Assembly (NCBI RefSeq): GCF_002259485.1
Contig: NZ_NPGA01000009.1
Location: forward strand, 434,001-498,000
Reading direction: 5' to 3'
Length of the DNA: 64,000 bases
Source of the DNA: Rhodococcus sp. 14-1411-2a
Lineage (GTDB): Bacteria > Actinomycetota > Actinomycetes > Mycobacteriales > Mycobacteriaceae
A program made the position numbers and the translations under genes. The notes below the pieces were generated by a model that made no database searches, was not told the origin of the DNA, and saw only the letters and a list, made by a program, of their open reading frames with translations. Of the stretch, positions 17,061 to 26,201 are shown one piece after another. How positions within the stretch are numbered: position 1 is the stretch's first letter; each line of letters starts with the position of its first letter.

Positions 17061-17761
17061 GCGTCAGTACGGACATGCCCGACACCGTGGTCGACCCCTC
17101 AGAACTCGGTGCCATCGGTGAAACGCGCCACAGCAAACGCGTCCTGCTGGTCTGGGATGCCCCGAACCTGGACATGGGACTGGGCGCAATTCTGGGTGGC
17201 CGACCCACCGCCGCCTACCGTCCGCGCTTCGATGCCCTGGGCCGATGGCTGCTCAGCCGCACCGCCGAACTCTCCACCTCGGGCACCGCGACGCTCGAAC
17301 CCGAGGCCACGGTGTTCACCAACATCGCCCCCGGCAGCGCAGATGTGGTCCGACCCTGGGTCGAAGCATTGCGTAACGTGGGATTCGCGGTGTTCGCCAA
17401 GCCCAAGGTCGACGAAGACAGTGACGTCGACGCAGACATGCTCGACCACATCGACTTCCGCAACCGTGACGGCGGCCTTGCCGGTGTCATGGTCGCGTCC
17501 GCCGACGGTCAAGCGTTCAAGGGGCCGCTGGAGGCCATCGCAGCGACCGGAGTGCCCGTACAGGTACTGGGATTCCGGGAGCACGCAAGCTGGGCTGTCA
17601 CGTCGGACATCCTGGAATTCCTCGACCTCGAGGACATCCCGGGCGTCTTCCGTGAGCCACTGCCTCGGGTGAGTCTCGATTCGCTCCCCGACGAGGGCGC
17701 GTGGCTGCAGCCCTTCCGACCGCTGTCCGCCCTGCTCGTCGGGCGCCAAGGAGTTTCTTAA
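17057..17761 (+). CDS. NYN-domain (PIN-like) protein, Rv0207c-like
   Basis: A 234-residue protein with an NYN/LabA-type fold. The N-terminal strand VLLVWDAPNLDMGLGAIL carries the first acidic residue, VDADMLDHIDF the central aspartates, and GVMVASADGQAF the third. These residues bind metal in PIN-like RNases, so RNA cleavage is plausible but unproven. It overlaps trmB by 4 bp and ends one base before the mmpL3 start. This linkage between a tRNA methylase and mmpL3 is conserved in mycobacteria. Confidence 0.85.
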   Translation: MSVSTDMPDTVVDPSELGAIGETRHSKRVLLVWDAPNLDMGLGAILGGRPTAAYRPRFDALGRWLLSRTAELSTSGTATLEPEATVFTNIAPGSADVVRPWVEALRNVGFAVFAKPKVDEDSDVDADMLDHIDFRNRDGGLAGVMVASADGQAFKGPLEAIAATGVPVQVLGFREHASWAVTSDILEFLDLEDIPGVFREPLPRVSLDSLPDEGAWLQPFRPLSALLVGRQGVS

Positions 17762-20700
17762 GTGTTCGCCAGATGGGGAGACATCGTCTACCGGCTGCGG
17801 TACACCGTTATCGGTGTCATGGTGGCCGGACTGCTGGGCTTCGCCGCCTACGGTCTCGATCTCAACAGCCATCTCAGTCAGAGCGGTTGGGACGATCCGA
17901 CGTCGGAATCGGCTGAGGCTGCCCGTCTGGCAGACACGACCTTCGGTCGCGACAAGCAGGGCGACGTCATCGTCCTCTACACCGCCCCCGAGGGCTCGAC
18001 CATCGATGATCCGGCGTTCCAGTCGGCGATCACCGACAACTTGAACTCTCTGGTTGCCGACCATCCGGACCAGATAGAGAAGATCAACGGCACGTACTTT
18101 CCCGGGACGGGCGCGCCCAACCTCGCTGCACTCGGCACCACCGACAAACAGCACGCCATCGCCAGCATCGCCATCGCCGGAGCCAACGACACCGAACTGA
18201 CCAACAACTTCCAGTCCGTCAAGGACGTCTTCTACATCGACGGCGTGGACGTGCAGGTGACAGGCCTCCAGGCCGTCGCGGGGGCATTGCAGTCGACGAT
18301 GGCCGGCGACATCCAGCGCATGGAGATCCTCGCCATCCCTGCCGTGGCAGTACTGCTGTTCTTCATCTTCGGCGGCGTCGTGGCCGCCGCTCTTCCGCTG
18401 ATCATCGGTGGCCTGACGGTCGTCGGTGCCAACGGCATCGTGAAGGTGTTCACCAACTTCACCGAGGTCAACTCGTTCGTCGCGCCCGTGGTCTCGCTCG
18501 TCGGCCTCGGCTTGGCGATCGACTACGGATTGTTCATCGTCTCGAGATTCCGAGAAGAACTCGGCGACGGCTACTCGACGCCACAGGCCGTGCGCCGGAC
18601 CGTCATGACGGCCGGTCGCACCGTGGTGTTCTCGGCGACGATGATCGTCGCGTCCCTCGGTGGTCTGTTGCTGTTCCCGCAGGGCTTCCTCAAATCGGTC
18701 GCCTACGGCTCCATCGCCACCGTCGCGCTCGCAGCCCTGACGGCCATCACGATCCTGCCCGCGATGCTCGCCATTCTCGGCCCTCGCGTCGACGCGCTCG
18801 GTCTGAAGTTCATGCGCAAGACCAAGTCGAGCGAGGAGATCGAGAACGGCATGTGGGGCCGCCTCACCCGCTGGGTGATGCGCAACCCCGTCAAGGTCAC
18901 CGTGCCCATCGTGCTCGGCCTGGTGCTCCTGACGCTGCCCGTCGGCAACATCAAGTTCGGCGGTATCAACGAGACCTATCTGCCTCCGGACAACGTGACC
19001 CGCGAGGCACAGGCCGAGTTCGATTCGCTCTTCCCCGGCCAGCGCACCGAGCCGATCAAGCTGGTGATCAGCAACGCACAGGGGCCCAACCTCGCAGCGA
19101 TCACCAACCAGGCCAACAATGCGCCGGGATTGATCGAGCAGTTCACTCCCAACGGGGCCAGCAAGGACGGCATCATCGTCTTCAAGGCCGGACTGGTCGA
19201 TCGCAACGACTCCAAGCCCGCCATCGACTTCCTGCGCAGTATCGACGTGCCAGAGGGAGCGTCGGTTCTCGTCGGCGGTACGCCTGCCATCGAGCAGGAC
19301 TCCATCAGTGCACTCATCGACAAGCTGCCGTTGATGGCCGTGCTCGTGGTGTTCATCGTGACGCTGTTGATGTTCCTGACGTTCGGATCGTTGGTGTTGC
19401 CGATCAAGGCGGTGCTCATGACCGTCCTGGGCCTCGGTGCCACCATGGGCATATTGACGTGGATATTCATCGACGGCAACGGGGCGGGGCTGATGAATTT
19501 CACCCCTGGTCCGATCATGGCTCCGGTGCTGGTGCTGATCATCTCGATTGTGTTCGGCTTGTCCACGGACTACGAGGTGTTCCTGCTCTCCCGGATGGTC
19601 GAAGCACGCGAAAAGGGTGCCAGCACAAGCGAAGCCATCCGCATCGGAACCTCGCATACCGGACGCATCATCACCGCCGCGGCCCTGATCCTCATCGTCG
19701 TCACCGGAGCGTTCGCGTTCTCCGACCTGGTGATGATGAAGTACATCGCCTACGGCATGATCGCCGCCCTCATCATCGACGCCACCCTCATCCGCATGTT
19801 CCTCGTGCCCGCCACGATGAAACTGCTCGGCGACGACTGCTGGTGGGCCCCGCAGTGGATGAAGCGAATCCAGCAGAAACTCGGACTCGGCGAGACCATC
19901 CTCGAGGACGAGCTTCTCCCCATGGAAGACGTGCCCGAGCTCGCGCTCGCAGGCGGTGCACCGTCGAGTACCGTCGCGCCGCCGATGCGCCCGGCACCGC
20001 GCCGCAACGAGCCGCTCACCGAGCCCATTCCGGTGGTCGCACCGCATGGTGGGGGTCCCATTCGGGCGACCCACGCCGCGAAGGAAGAATCCCGACGCAG
20101 TGTGACGGGACGTCCGGCAACCCCACCGGAGCCGACCCGTGCGGCACCGACCACACCTCCGGCACCGGCTGCGCGCCCGACTCCTCCCCAGGGCCAGACT
20201 CCTACCCAGGCCCAGACTCCTCCCCGGGCCCAGGCTGCTCCGCAGGACCGACCCGCTGCTCGGCCCGCCCCGAGCCGGCCGGTGGCACCGCGCCCGACCG
20301 TCGAGCCGGAGCCGACCCAGGCAGCAGAGATCGTCCGGCCCGCACCGCCGGTCAACCCGGTGGCTGCTCCCCCGTCGGCGGAGCCGCCTCGTGCACCGAG
20401 CGCACCGCGTCCGACCGTCGAGCCGCCGAGCCGAACCCGTGCTGCTCGCGCACCTCGCGCGGAGGAACCGGATTCGCGTTCCATCGAGAGCTGGCTCGCC
20501 GACCTGCGAGCACCCAGCGCATCACCGCCCCCGAGCACACCGCGCAACGGCTCGACCGCGAACGGTACGAACCACAACGGTACGAACCACAACGGTACGA
20601 ACCACAACGGTTCGACTGCGAACGGCTCGGACCACAGGGGTGACGACGAGAGCAGCTCGCCGCAGAACGGTTCCGAACGCAACGGGCACAGCGGCGTCGA

Positions 20701-20911
20701 GTCCGAACGCAACGGCACCGAGCCGAACGGCACCGAACGCAACGGCAGCAACGGGTCCGCGTCGAGCGAGACACCGTCCGAGAAGCCGTCGGGCCGTCGG
20801 GCCGCACCGACCACCGAGGGCGGCGACAGCGGTCGTCATCGCGGCGGGGAGAGCGGACACGTTCTCAGCGTCAGTGAACTACTCGCGCGCGAGCGCAACC
20901 GTTCACGCTGA
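17762..20911 (+). CDS. mmpL3: MmpL3-type RND transporter (trehalose monomycolate exporter)
   Basis: This 1049-residue RND-family protein has 12 predicted membrane segments in two halves. The proton-relay Asp-Tyr pairs are visible in TM4 (GLAIDYGLF, D254-Y255) and TM10 (GLSTDYEVF, D603-Y604). Two periplasmic domains lie between TM1-2 and TM7-8. In mycobacteria MmpL3 exports trehalose monomycolate for the outer membrane and is the target of SQ109-class inhibitors. The C-terminal 330 residues are disordered: Pro-rich TPPQ/TPTQ repeats, Asn-Gly repeats, then a conserved-looking tail SVSELLARERNRSR. GTG 17762 has AAGGAG 8 bp upstream. Context (trmB-NYN-mmpL3) matches M. tuberculosis. Confidence 0.95.
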   Translation: MFARWGDIVYRLRYTVIGVMVAGLLGFAAYGLDLNSHLSQSGWDDPTSESAEAARLADTTFGRDKQGDVIVLYTAPEGSTIDDPAFQSAITDNLNSLVADHPDQIEKINGTYFPGTGAPNLAALGTTDKQHAIASIAIAGANDTELTNNFQSVKDVFYIDGVDVQVTGLQAVAGALQSTMAGDIQRMEILAIPAVAVLLFFIFGGVVAAALPLIIGGLTVVGANGIVKVFTNFTEVNSFVAPVVSLVGLGLAIDYGLFIVSRFREELGDGYSTPQAVRRTVMTAGRTVVFSATMIVASLGGLLLFPQGFLKSVAYGSIATVALAALTAITILPAMLAILGPRVDALGLKFMRKTKSSEEIENGMWGRLTRWVMRNPVKVTVPIVLGLVLLTLPVGNIKFGGINETYLPPDNVTREAQAEFDSLFPGQRTEPIKLVISNAQGPNLAAITNQANNAPGLIEQFTPNGASKDGIIVFKAGLVDRNDSKPAIDFLRSIDVPEGASVLVGGTPAIEQDSISALIDKLPLMAVLVVFIVTLLMFLTFGSLVLPIKAVLMTVLGLGATMGILTWIFIDGNGAGLMNFTPGPIMAPVLVLIISIVFGLSTDYEVFLLSRMVEAREKGASTSEAIRIGTSHTGRIITAAALILIVVTGAFAFSDLVMMKYIAYGMIAALIIDATLIRMFLVPATMKLLGDDCWWAPQWMKRIQQKLGLGETILEDELLPMEDVPELALAGGAPSSTVAPPMRPAPRRNEPLTEPIPVVAPHGGGPIRATHAAKEESRRSVTGRPATPPEPTRAAPTTPPAPAARPTPPQGQTPTQAQTPPRAQAAPQDRPAARPAPSRPVAPRPTVEPEPTQAAEIVRPAPPVNPVAAPPSAEPPRAPSAPRPTVEPPSRTRAARAPRAEEPDSRSIESWLADLRAPSASPPPSTPRNGSTANGTNHNGTNHNGTNHNGSTANGSDHRGDDESSSPQNGSERNGHSGVESERNGTEPNGTERNGSNGSASSETPSEKPSGRRAAPTTEGGDSGRHRGGESGHVLSVSELLARERNRSR
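20180..20233 (+). repeat. 18-bp in-frame tandem repeat in the mmpL3 tail
   Basis: Three diverged 18-bp units encode TPPQGQ, TPTQAQ and TPPRAQ in the cytoplasmic proline-rich tail. The register is a whole number of codons, so unit number could vary without a frameshift. Confidence 0.7.
20561..20605 (+). repeat. 15-bp in-frame tandem repeat in the mmpL3 tail
   Basis: Three identical copies of AACGGTACGAACCAC encode Asn-Gly-Thr-Asn-His repeats in the disordered C-terminal tail. Related NG-containing units flank it. Perfect identity suggests recent expansion. Confidence 0.9.
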
Positions 20912-20968
20912 CCCCGATGTGATTGGGGCGAAACAACTCCCGAGAACTCCTGACCCCACCCCCGCACC

Positions 20969-21019
20969 GCGTCAATGAACCACTGCACCGTCGAGACGCA
21001 TGCAGTGGTCCATTGACGC
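20969..21019. terminator. Long hairpin between converging mmpL3 and DUF2339 genes
   Basis: Arms of 19 bp (20969-20987 and 21001-21019) pair with one mismatch, and the loop contains an extra CGTC/GACG helix. No U-tract follows. It lies in the 118-bp gap between two converging stop codons and probably terminates both transcripts. Confidence 0.65.
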
Positions 21020-21029
21020 AGCAGGGGGA

Positions 21030-22922
21030 TCAGCGGGAAACTGCCGCACTTTCTCGGTCCGCGAACACCTTGGCGTATCGGGTACCGGCGATCAAGAGCA
21101 GCAATCCCACGGCGATGAAGGCGATGACTCGGAAGAGTCCGTCCAGAGCGACGAGGTCGAACAGAAACAGTTTCGCGATGGCTGCGGCGGTCAAGGACAG
21201 TCCGGCCAGCAGGGCCAGATGAGCGTGGGTGACGCTGCGCAGCCCGAAGGCCAGTAGCGCGAAGGCTGCGATCATCCACTCGATGGTTGCCGCGGTGTGG
21301 CCTGCGGTGAATCCTGTTGTTTCGCCGCCGATTCCGATGCCGAGGGTCACCGTTGCCGTCGTCAAGCCGTACAGGGCAAGTACGCCGGAGACGATGCCGA
21401 GGGTCTGCAGTCCGTCGTCGACCAGTTTCAGTTCGGCCAGCACGTAGACGAAAGCGAGTGCCGTTGCAGCGAGCAGGATTCCACCGAGAGAGATACCGAC
21501 ACTGCCGACGGCTAGATCGGAGTCGAGCAGCGCCTGCGGCGGGCTGACCGAGACGAACATCAACGTACCGATCACGCCGAATCCGCTGCCGATCGAGTAT
21601 GCAAGAGTCGAGCGGGTGCTGTGGGCCACCGCGATCAGAGCCGAGGCGACTGCGAACATCACGACCGGGCGAATCTCGAGGGTCGTCGACTCGACTGCGG
21701 CCTGCAGCGTCGCCAGGGCTCCGACCACCGCGACGGTGATGCGAGCGTGCCCCGGCAACCAGTTCACCAGAATCACGATCGCCAGAGCCGCAGCAGCAAG
21801 AACCAACTGGAGGGCGACGGTGGCCCCGCGATCGAAAACGTCCGCGGAGACCAGTACGGGCAGAGACGTGAGAGCGATCATCACGGTGGCGACCACATCG
21901 GAGACGTTGCGGCGCAACAACTCCAATGACGTGCCGATGCCGAGGAGGGCTACCGCCACGACGACCAGGAACAGCCAGAGGTCGCCGGTGGATCCGGACA
22001 GATCGGCACTCGCGATGGCAGCCAGTACCGCGCCGACGAGCGGTACGGTCCGAACGGCCTGCAGAAGTTGCCAATTCCGACCGATCTGCGCCGGGAAACT
22101 CGAGACGTAGGTGGCGACGAGGAACGCGATCAAGGTCAGGGTCAGTCCGTCGGTCAGCACCGGTCCGCACACTGCGACGCCGGCGAGGATCAGCACCGCC
22201 ATCGGCTGCGACTTCCACTGCACTGCGAGTGCCGTTCCGGCTGCGGCAATTCCGAATGCGGTGATCAGACCGAGCACGGGATCGAGCCAGCCGTACAGGA
22301 CGGATGTCGCGAGTACATCGAGATACAGGCCCGCGATGCCGGTGGCGGCGAGGGCGATCCCGCCGACGCGTCCACCCGAGCGACCGAAGACACGGACGCC
22401 CGCACCGATCAGCGCGAGTGAGAACACTGCGCCCGCCGCGACCCTCAGCGGAGGGCCGAACCACCCGGCCTGGGCGGCGAGAACGAGCAGCATCACGACA
22501 CCGACGAGAGTGACGCCTGCGCCGGCGACAGCCAGCAGGCGGCTGATGACACCGTCACGCTGCCACCATGGTTCCCGCGGTGGAGCCGGGGGCCTGGGTG
22601 CGACGACCGGTCCCCTCGGCGGCGTGGGGTAGGGCGGGGCAGGCTGGGGCCGAACCATCTGCTGTCCCATCGGCTGACGGACAGCTTGGCCGAACGGCTG
22701 ACCGTAGGGCTGCGGGGGCAACGACGGTGGCGCCACCGGCGGCGGAACGGCAGGGGCTGGAGCAGGGGCCTGACGAGGAGCGGCACCCGCGGCACCGAGT
22801 TGCGACTGCAGTGTCTGCAGATCGACGGCCACCTGGCGCATGTGGTCGCCCAGGGAATCGAAGCGGCTGGACAGTCGCGCGACGAGTTGCGGATCCAGCC
22901 CGGAGTTCTGGGAAGAAGTCAT
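21030..22922 (-). CDS. DUF2339-type polytopic membrane protein
   Basis: A 630-residue protein. The N-terminus (1-120) is soluble: a short helical stretch (RLSSRFDSLGDHMRQVAVDLQ truncated here to its core), then a Pro/Gln/Gly-rich linker. It is followed by about 18 closely spaced hydrophobic segments with little loop sequence, the hallmark of DUF2339 proteins. Function unknown in the family. The hallmark segment after the linker is WWQRDGVISRLLAVAGAGVT. It lies in a minus-strand series with a DUF1707 protein and a glycosyltransferase, and converges on mmpL3. Confidence 0.8.
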   Translation of the reverse strand: MTSSQNSGLDPQLVARLSSRFDSLGDHMRQVAVDLQTLQSQLGAAGAAPRQAPAPAPAVPPPVAPPSLPPQPYGQPFGQAVRQPMGQQMVRPQPAPPYPTPPRGPVVAPRPPAPPREPWWQRDGVISRLLAVAGAGVTLVGVVMLLVLAAQAGWFGPPLRVAAGAVFSLALIGAGVRVFGRSGGRVGGIALAATGIAGLYLDVLATSVLYGWLDPVLGLITAFGIAAAGTALAVQWKSQPMAVLILAGVAVCGPVLTDGLTLTLIAFLVATYVSSFPAQIGRNWQLLQAVRTVPLVGAVLAAIASADLSGSTGDLWLFLVVVAVALLGIGTSLELLRRNVSDVVATVMIALTSLPVLVSADVFDRGATVALQLVLAAAALAIVILVNWLPGHARITVAVVGALATLQAAVESTTLEIRPVVMFAVASALIAVAHSTRSTLAYSIGSGFGVIGTLMFVSVSPPQALLDSDLAVGSVGISLGGILLAATALAFVYVLAELKLVDDGLQTLGIVSGVLALYGLTTATVTLGIGIGGETTGFTAGHTAATIEWMIAAFALLAFGLRSVTHAHLALLAGLSLTAAAIAKLFLFDLVALDGLFRVIAFIAVGLLLLIAGTRYAKVFADRESAAVSR

Positions 22923-22997
22923 GGGTTAGATCCTGCGACCGTCGCGGCCGAAAAGCGTGAGTAGTGCTACTCGGATTCCTCGAGTAGAAGCGCGTCT

Positions 22998-23648
22998 CTA
23001 GCCGAACATGCGGCGGAACGAGCTACCGAACGGATGCTTGGCGGTCACCGAGCCCAGGCGGACCTTGCCCGAGACCACGAGGTGCAGTGGCCCGTACGGC
23101 GGGCCGGTGCGGACCTTGTTGGTGGCGCTGCCCGCCACCGTGTCGACACCGTTGAGATCGACGGTCGCCTCGGTCGGCACGATCAGGGTCACGGTGCTGC
23201 AGTAGTCGTCGACGTGTATTTCGACCACCTGGGTGGACATGACTGCCTGGGTGAAGTCGAGTGTCACCGTGGACATGCGGGTGGCGAGGCGCAGGTTCGA
23301 CGGCACGTTCCACGGGCCCTTGCGGGTGATGGTGGACATGGTGCCGCGCAGTGTGTCCGACGCGCCGCTGCCGTGCCCCCAGTGCTCCTGAACGACGCGG
23401 CGCGGGGTCGGTTGCGGGGTGGGCGCGGCGAAGGATCTCGGTGCCGGGCGATGTTCCTCGGCGATCTGCATCCCGGGCAGATCGGCGAGAACAGAGTTCA
23501 GTTCACCGCGGGTCTTCGACGCCAATGCGGTGTCCATTCGCTCGGTGAACTCACCGAGCGAGAGCATGCCCTGGCCCACGGCGCGCTGCAGCAGCTCTCC
23601 GACGTGCTCGCGTTCGGCATCGGACACTCGTAGATCCCTTGCCTCCAT
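22998..23648 (-). CDS. DUF1707 / LiaF-like envelope-response protein
   Basis: A 216-residue protein. The N-terminal DUF1707 domain (about 1-60) shows RVSDAEREHVGELLQRAVGQ, GEFTERMDTALASKTRGEL and DLPG. A Pro-rich linker follows, then a C-terminal beta-rich region (about 110-216; STITRKGPWNVP, VTLIVP, GKVRLGSVTAKHP) similar to the LiaF-like cell-wall-active antibiotic-response domain. There is no membrane segment. Its role may be as a cytoplasmic membrane-stress adaptor (inference). Confidence 0.8.
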   Translation of the reverse strand: MEARDLRVSDAEREHVGELLQRAVGQGMLSLGEFTERMDTALASKTRGELNSVLADLPGMQIAEEHRPAPRSFAAPTPQPTPRRVVQEHWGHGSGASDTLRGTMSTITRKGPWNVPSNLRLATRMSTVTLDFTQAVMSTQVVEIHVDDYCSTVTLIVPTEATVDLNGVDTVAGSATNKVRTGPPYGPLHLVVSGKVRLGSVTAKHPFGSSFRRMFG

Positions 23649-23669
23649 GTCATCAGGGTAGCGAAGATC

Positions 23670-24782
23670 TCACGCTGCGCGACCGCCCAGGACGGAGAGC
23701 ATTCCGGACACCGACGCGGGCCATCCGAACTGTTCGGCGCGCAACCTGGCGGCGATGCGGCGGCCGTCGACCGGCAGTTCGAGTACTCGTTCCATCTCGG
23801 CGGCGAATCCGTCTGCGGTGTTCTCGGAGGATCCACCGCAGTGCGGGGTGACGATCTGCGCCAGCGCCGAGGTCTCGGAGACGACGACGGGCGTACCTGC
23901 GGCGAGCGATTCCAACGCGGCGAGCCCGAATGTCTCGTGCGGTCCCGGCGCGAGAGCGATGTCCGCGGAAGCCAGCAGGGCTGCGACGGCCGCTCTGCCG
24001 TCGACGAACCCGAGGAATTCGACGGGTAGACCGCGGGCGCGTCGTTCGAGGCCGGCTCGGCGGGGGCCGTCGCCGGCGATGACGAGCCGTGCCCGCATTC
24101 CCGAATCACAGAGTGCAGCAGCCGAATCGATGCTTCTCTCGACGTGTTTCTCCACCGACAGTCGGCCGCAGTGCACGAGCAGCCGGTCGGCGCTGCCCAG
24201 CCATGCGGACCGTTCGCCGGCAATGCGGCGACGCGGATGGAAGAGGTCGAGATCCACACCGAGCGGTACCCGTTGCACGTTCCGAACGCCGATGCGCTCG
24301 AACTCCTGTTGCGCGAACTCGGTGGTGCACACGACGGCGTCGTACTGTTCGGCGGTACGCCGGTTGGCCAGATCGGCCAACGGACGGGCGCAGCGCATCG
24401 GCATCGTCTGGGCGAGCAGTCGGTCCAGGCGTTCGTGGGAGATCATCACGCTCCGTACGTCTCGACGCGCTGCCCAGCCGCCCATGCCGCGCAGCGTCAG
24501 ACGGTCCGATACCTCGATCACGTCGGGCCGCAGTCCGGCTGCCACCGAGGACACCCGGCGCGGGTCGGCCACTCGATACCCACCGGTGAGCGGGATCTGC
24601 GGTGCAGGCACCTCGATGCGCACCACTCCCGACGGCAGAAGCGTCTCGCTCCGTCGATCTCCCGGCACGATCAGAATCACCTCGTGGCCGCTCGCGACGT
24701 ACCCCGATCCGAGCTGGTCGACGGCCGTCCGCAATCCCCCGGACCTCGGTCCGTAGAAGTTGGCGAGTTGGACGATGCGCAC
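23670..24782 (-). CDS. GT4-family glycosyltransferase
   Basis: A 370-residue GT-B enzyme. The N-terminal loop NFYGPRSGGLRTAVDQLG, then VPLGVDLDLFHP at the domain junction and CGRLSVEKHVERSIDSAA with the motif ETFGLAALESLAAGTPVVV are standard for GT4 enzymes with the EX7E motif. It resembles actinobacterial mannosyl/glucosyltransferases acting on lipid acceptors, but the sugar and acceptor cannot be read from sequence. ATG 24782; 21 bp separate it from the DUF1707 gene downstream, so co-transcription is likely. Confidence 0.87.
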   Translation of the reverse strand: MRIVQLANFYGPRSGGLRTAVDQLGSGYVASGHEVILIVPGDRRSETLLPSGVVRIEVPAPQIPLTGGYRVADPRRVSSVAAGLRPDVIEVSDRLTLRGMGGWAARRDVRSVMISHERLDRLLAQTMPMRCARPLADLANRRTAEQYDAVVCTTEFAQQEFERIGVRNVQRVPLGVDLDLFHPRRRIAGERSAWLGSADRLLVHCGRLSVEKHVERSIDSAAALCDSGMRARLVIAGDGPRRAGLERRARGLPVEFLGFVDGRAAVAALLASADIALAPGPHETFGLAALESLAAGTPVVVSETSALAQIVTPHCGGSSENTADGFAAEMERVLELPVDGRRIAARLRAEQFGWPASVSGMLSVLGGRAA

Positions 24783-24892
24783 TCGACCAGTCTTCCCAGC
24801 GACAAGTCCGCCCGACGGCGCGGCGATGGATGGTGACCGAACCTTCGCGGAATTTCTGTGTGGGGATCGCTACCAACGGGTAGGTGGAACAG

Positions 24893-25282
24893 ATGCGAGT
24901 GACACTGCAATCCACCGGTAACGCCCCCGCCGCCGAGGTCTGGGAGCGCTACATGGAACCGACGGCCTGGAGAACCTGGGCACCGCAGATCATCGGCGTC
25001 GAGTACCGCGGCGAGCGGCTGGACGCCGACACCACCGGCCGAGTACTGGGGCCGTTGGGCGTGCCGATCGACTTCCGGGTGCATTCGGTCGACGAGCAGT
25101 CGTGGACGTGGGCGTGGTCGGCGTGGTTCCAGAACCAGGCCATCGGGGTCGACCTGACGCACGGCGTGGTCTCACGCCCCAGCGGCACCAGGGCGTGGCT
25201 GACGATCGACGGCCCACTGCCGCTGGTTCTGCCGTACGTGCCGGTCGCCAAGTTCGCGCTCGGCAGGTTGTGCGCCCAGTAG
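24893..25282 (+). CDS. SRPBCC-family (polyketide cyclase/dehydrase-like) protein
   Basis: A 129-residue single-domain START-like protein. Typical elements are APAAEVWERYMEPTAWRTWAP, a GxVLGP strand and the C-terminal helix LPYVPVAKFALGRL. Such proteins bind hydrophobic small molecules; the ligand is unknown. ATG 24893 has AGGTGG about 6 bp upstream, whereas the GTG three codons earlier lies within that Shine-Dalgarno. Its TAG stop abuts the stop of the next minus-strand gene (TAGCTA). Confidence 0.75.
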   Translation: MRVTLQSTGNAPAAEVWERYMEPTAWRTWAPQIIGVEYRGERLDADTTGRVLGPLGVPIDFRVHSVDEQSWTWAWSAWFQNQAIGVDLTHGVVSRPSGTRAWLTIDGPLPLVLPYVPVAKFALGRLCAQ

Positions 25283-25504
25283 CTACTCGGACCGTGTGAC
25301 GGTCTTCTCGTCCGACTTGTCGGCGACGTCGGTCGGCTCGGGCGTCGGTAGCGAAGAATCCTCACCCGACCCGTCCAGATGGCCGTCGAATTCGTCGATC
25401 GCCTCGTCACGCTCGTCGCCGGTCCGATCGAGATCGGCGTCGACACCCTTCGAGTGCTTCGCCGGGTCGACGGTGGTGTCCACTGATTTTTCGTTGTCGG
25501 TCAT
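25283..25504 (-). CDS. Small acidic hypothetical protein
   Basis: A 73-residue, highly charged protein rich in Asp, Glu and Thr (MTDNEKSVDTTVDPAKHS at the start). It has no hydrophobic segment and is probably disordered. The frame is clean, and the gene fits exactly between its neighbours with 37 bp before the response-regulator stop. No function is recognised. A weak Shine-Dalgarno leaves some doubt that it is translated. Confidence 0.6.
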   Translation of the reverse strand: MTDNEKSVDTTVDPAKHSKGVDADLDRTGDERDEAIDEFDGHLDGSGEDSSLPTPEPTDVADKSDEKTVTRSE

Positions 25505-25541
25505 GGGATGCAGAGTGCCCCTGAGCTACCGACGCAAACCC

Positions 25542-26201
25542 TCACAGCCCTTTTTCGATGACGTATCGGGTCAGTTCGACGCGGTTGGCCAGTTGCAATT
25601 TTCGCAGGGTCGCCTGGACGTGATTTTCGACGGTGCGATGGCTCAGCGTCAGTCGGGTCGCAATCTGCTTGGCGCTCAGACCCTTTGCGACCAGGCGTAG
25701 CACTTCGGTTTCGCGGTCGGTCAGCGTCGGACGGGTGTCGGATTCCGGTTGCGGCGACGACGACATCCGCCGGAACTCTCCGAGCACCAGGCCCGCGAGG
25801 CCGGGAGTGAACACCGCCTGCCCGGCCGACGTGGCGCGGACCGCGTCGAACAGCTCCTCGGCCGATGCACTCTTGACCAGGTAACCCGTCGCTCCCGCCT
25901 TGATGGCGTCGAGCACGTCGTTGCGTTCCGCGGACGCCGAGAGCACCAGAATCCTCGTCTGCGGCGACGCCTCCAGGACGGCGACGGTGGCGTCGGCTCC
26001 GTTGCCGTCCGGCAGATGCATGTCCATCAGCACGACGTCGGGAGTGGTGGCTCGCGCGCGGCGGCCGGCAGCGGCGACACCGTCTGCCGTGGCGACAACC
26101 CTGAATCCGGCAGCGTCGAGATCTCGGGCGACGCCGTCGCGCCACATCGGGTGATCGTCGACGACCATCACCGCGATGTCGGCATTCGTGTCCTCGGTCA
26201 T
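25542..26201 (-). CDS. NarL/LuxR-family response regulator
   Basis: A 219-residue response regulator. The receiver domain has acidic D15-D16, phospho-acceptor D60 (VVLMDMHLP) and K110 (GYLVKSAS). The C-terminal LuxR helix-turn-helix contains LTDRETEVLRLVAKGLSAKQIATRL and HRTVENHVQATLRKL. ATG 26201 overlaps the kinase stop as ATGA, so the pair is coupled. It resembles the MadR/NarL-type regulators of Corynebacteriales (Rv0844c type), for which envelope-stress or redox roles are reported. The target genes are unknown here. Confidence 0.93.
   Translation of the reverse strand: MTEDTNADIAVMVVDDHPMWRDGVARDLDAAGFRVVATADGVAAAGRRARATTPDVVLMDMHLPDGNGADATVAVLEASPQTRILVLSASAERNDVLDAIKAGATGYLVKSASAEELFDAVRATSAGQAVFTPGLAGLVLGEFRRMSSSPQPESDTRPTLTDRETEVLRLVAKGLSAKQIATRLTLSHRTVENHVQATLRKLQLANRVELTRYVIEKGL

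Noticed and set aside
17099..20074. A 991-codon open frame on the minus strand opposite the NYN gene and mmpL3
   Set aside because: It is the complementary reading of GC-rich codons; the product is His/Asp/Arg/Gln-rich with no domain, while mmpL3 on the plus strand is certain.
20836..22464. A 542-codon minus-strand open frame overlapping the DUF2339 gene
   Set aside because: Arg-rich shadow frame; the DUF2339 protein in another frame on the same strand has the clear membrane pattern.
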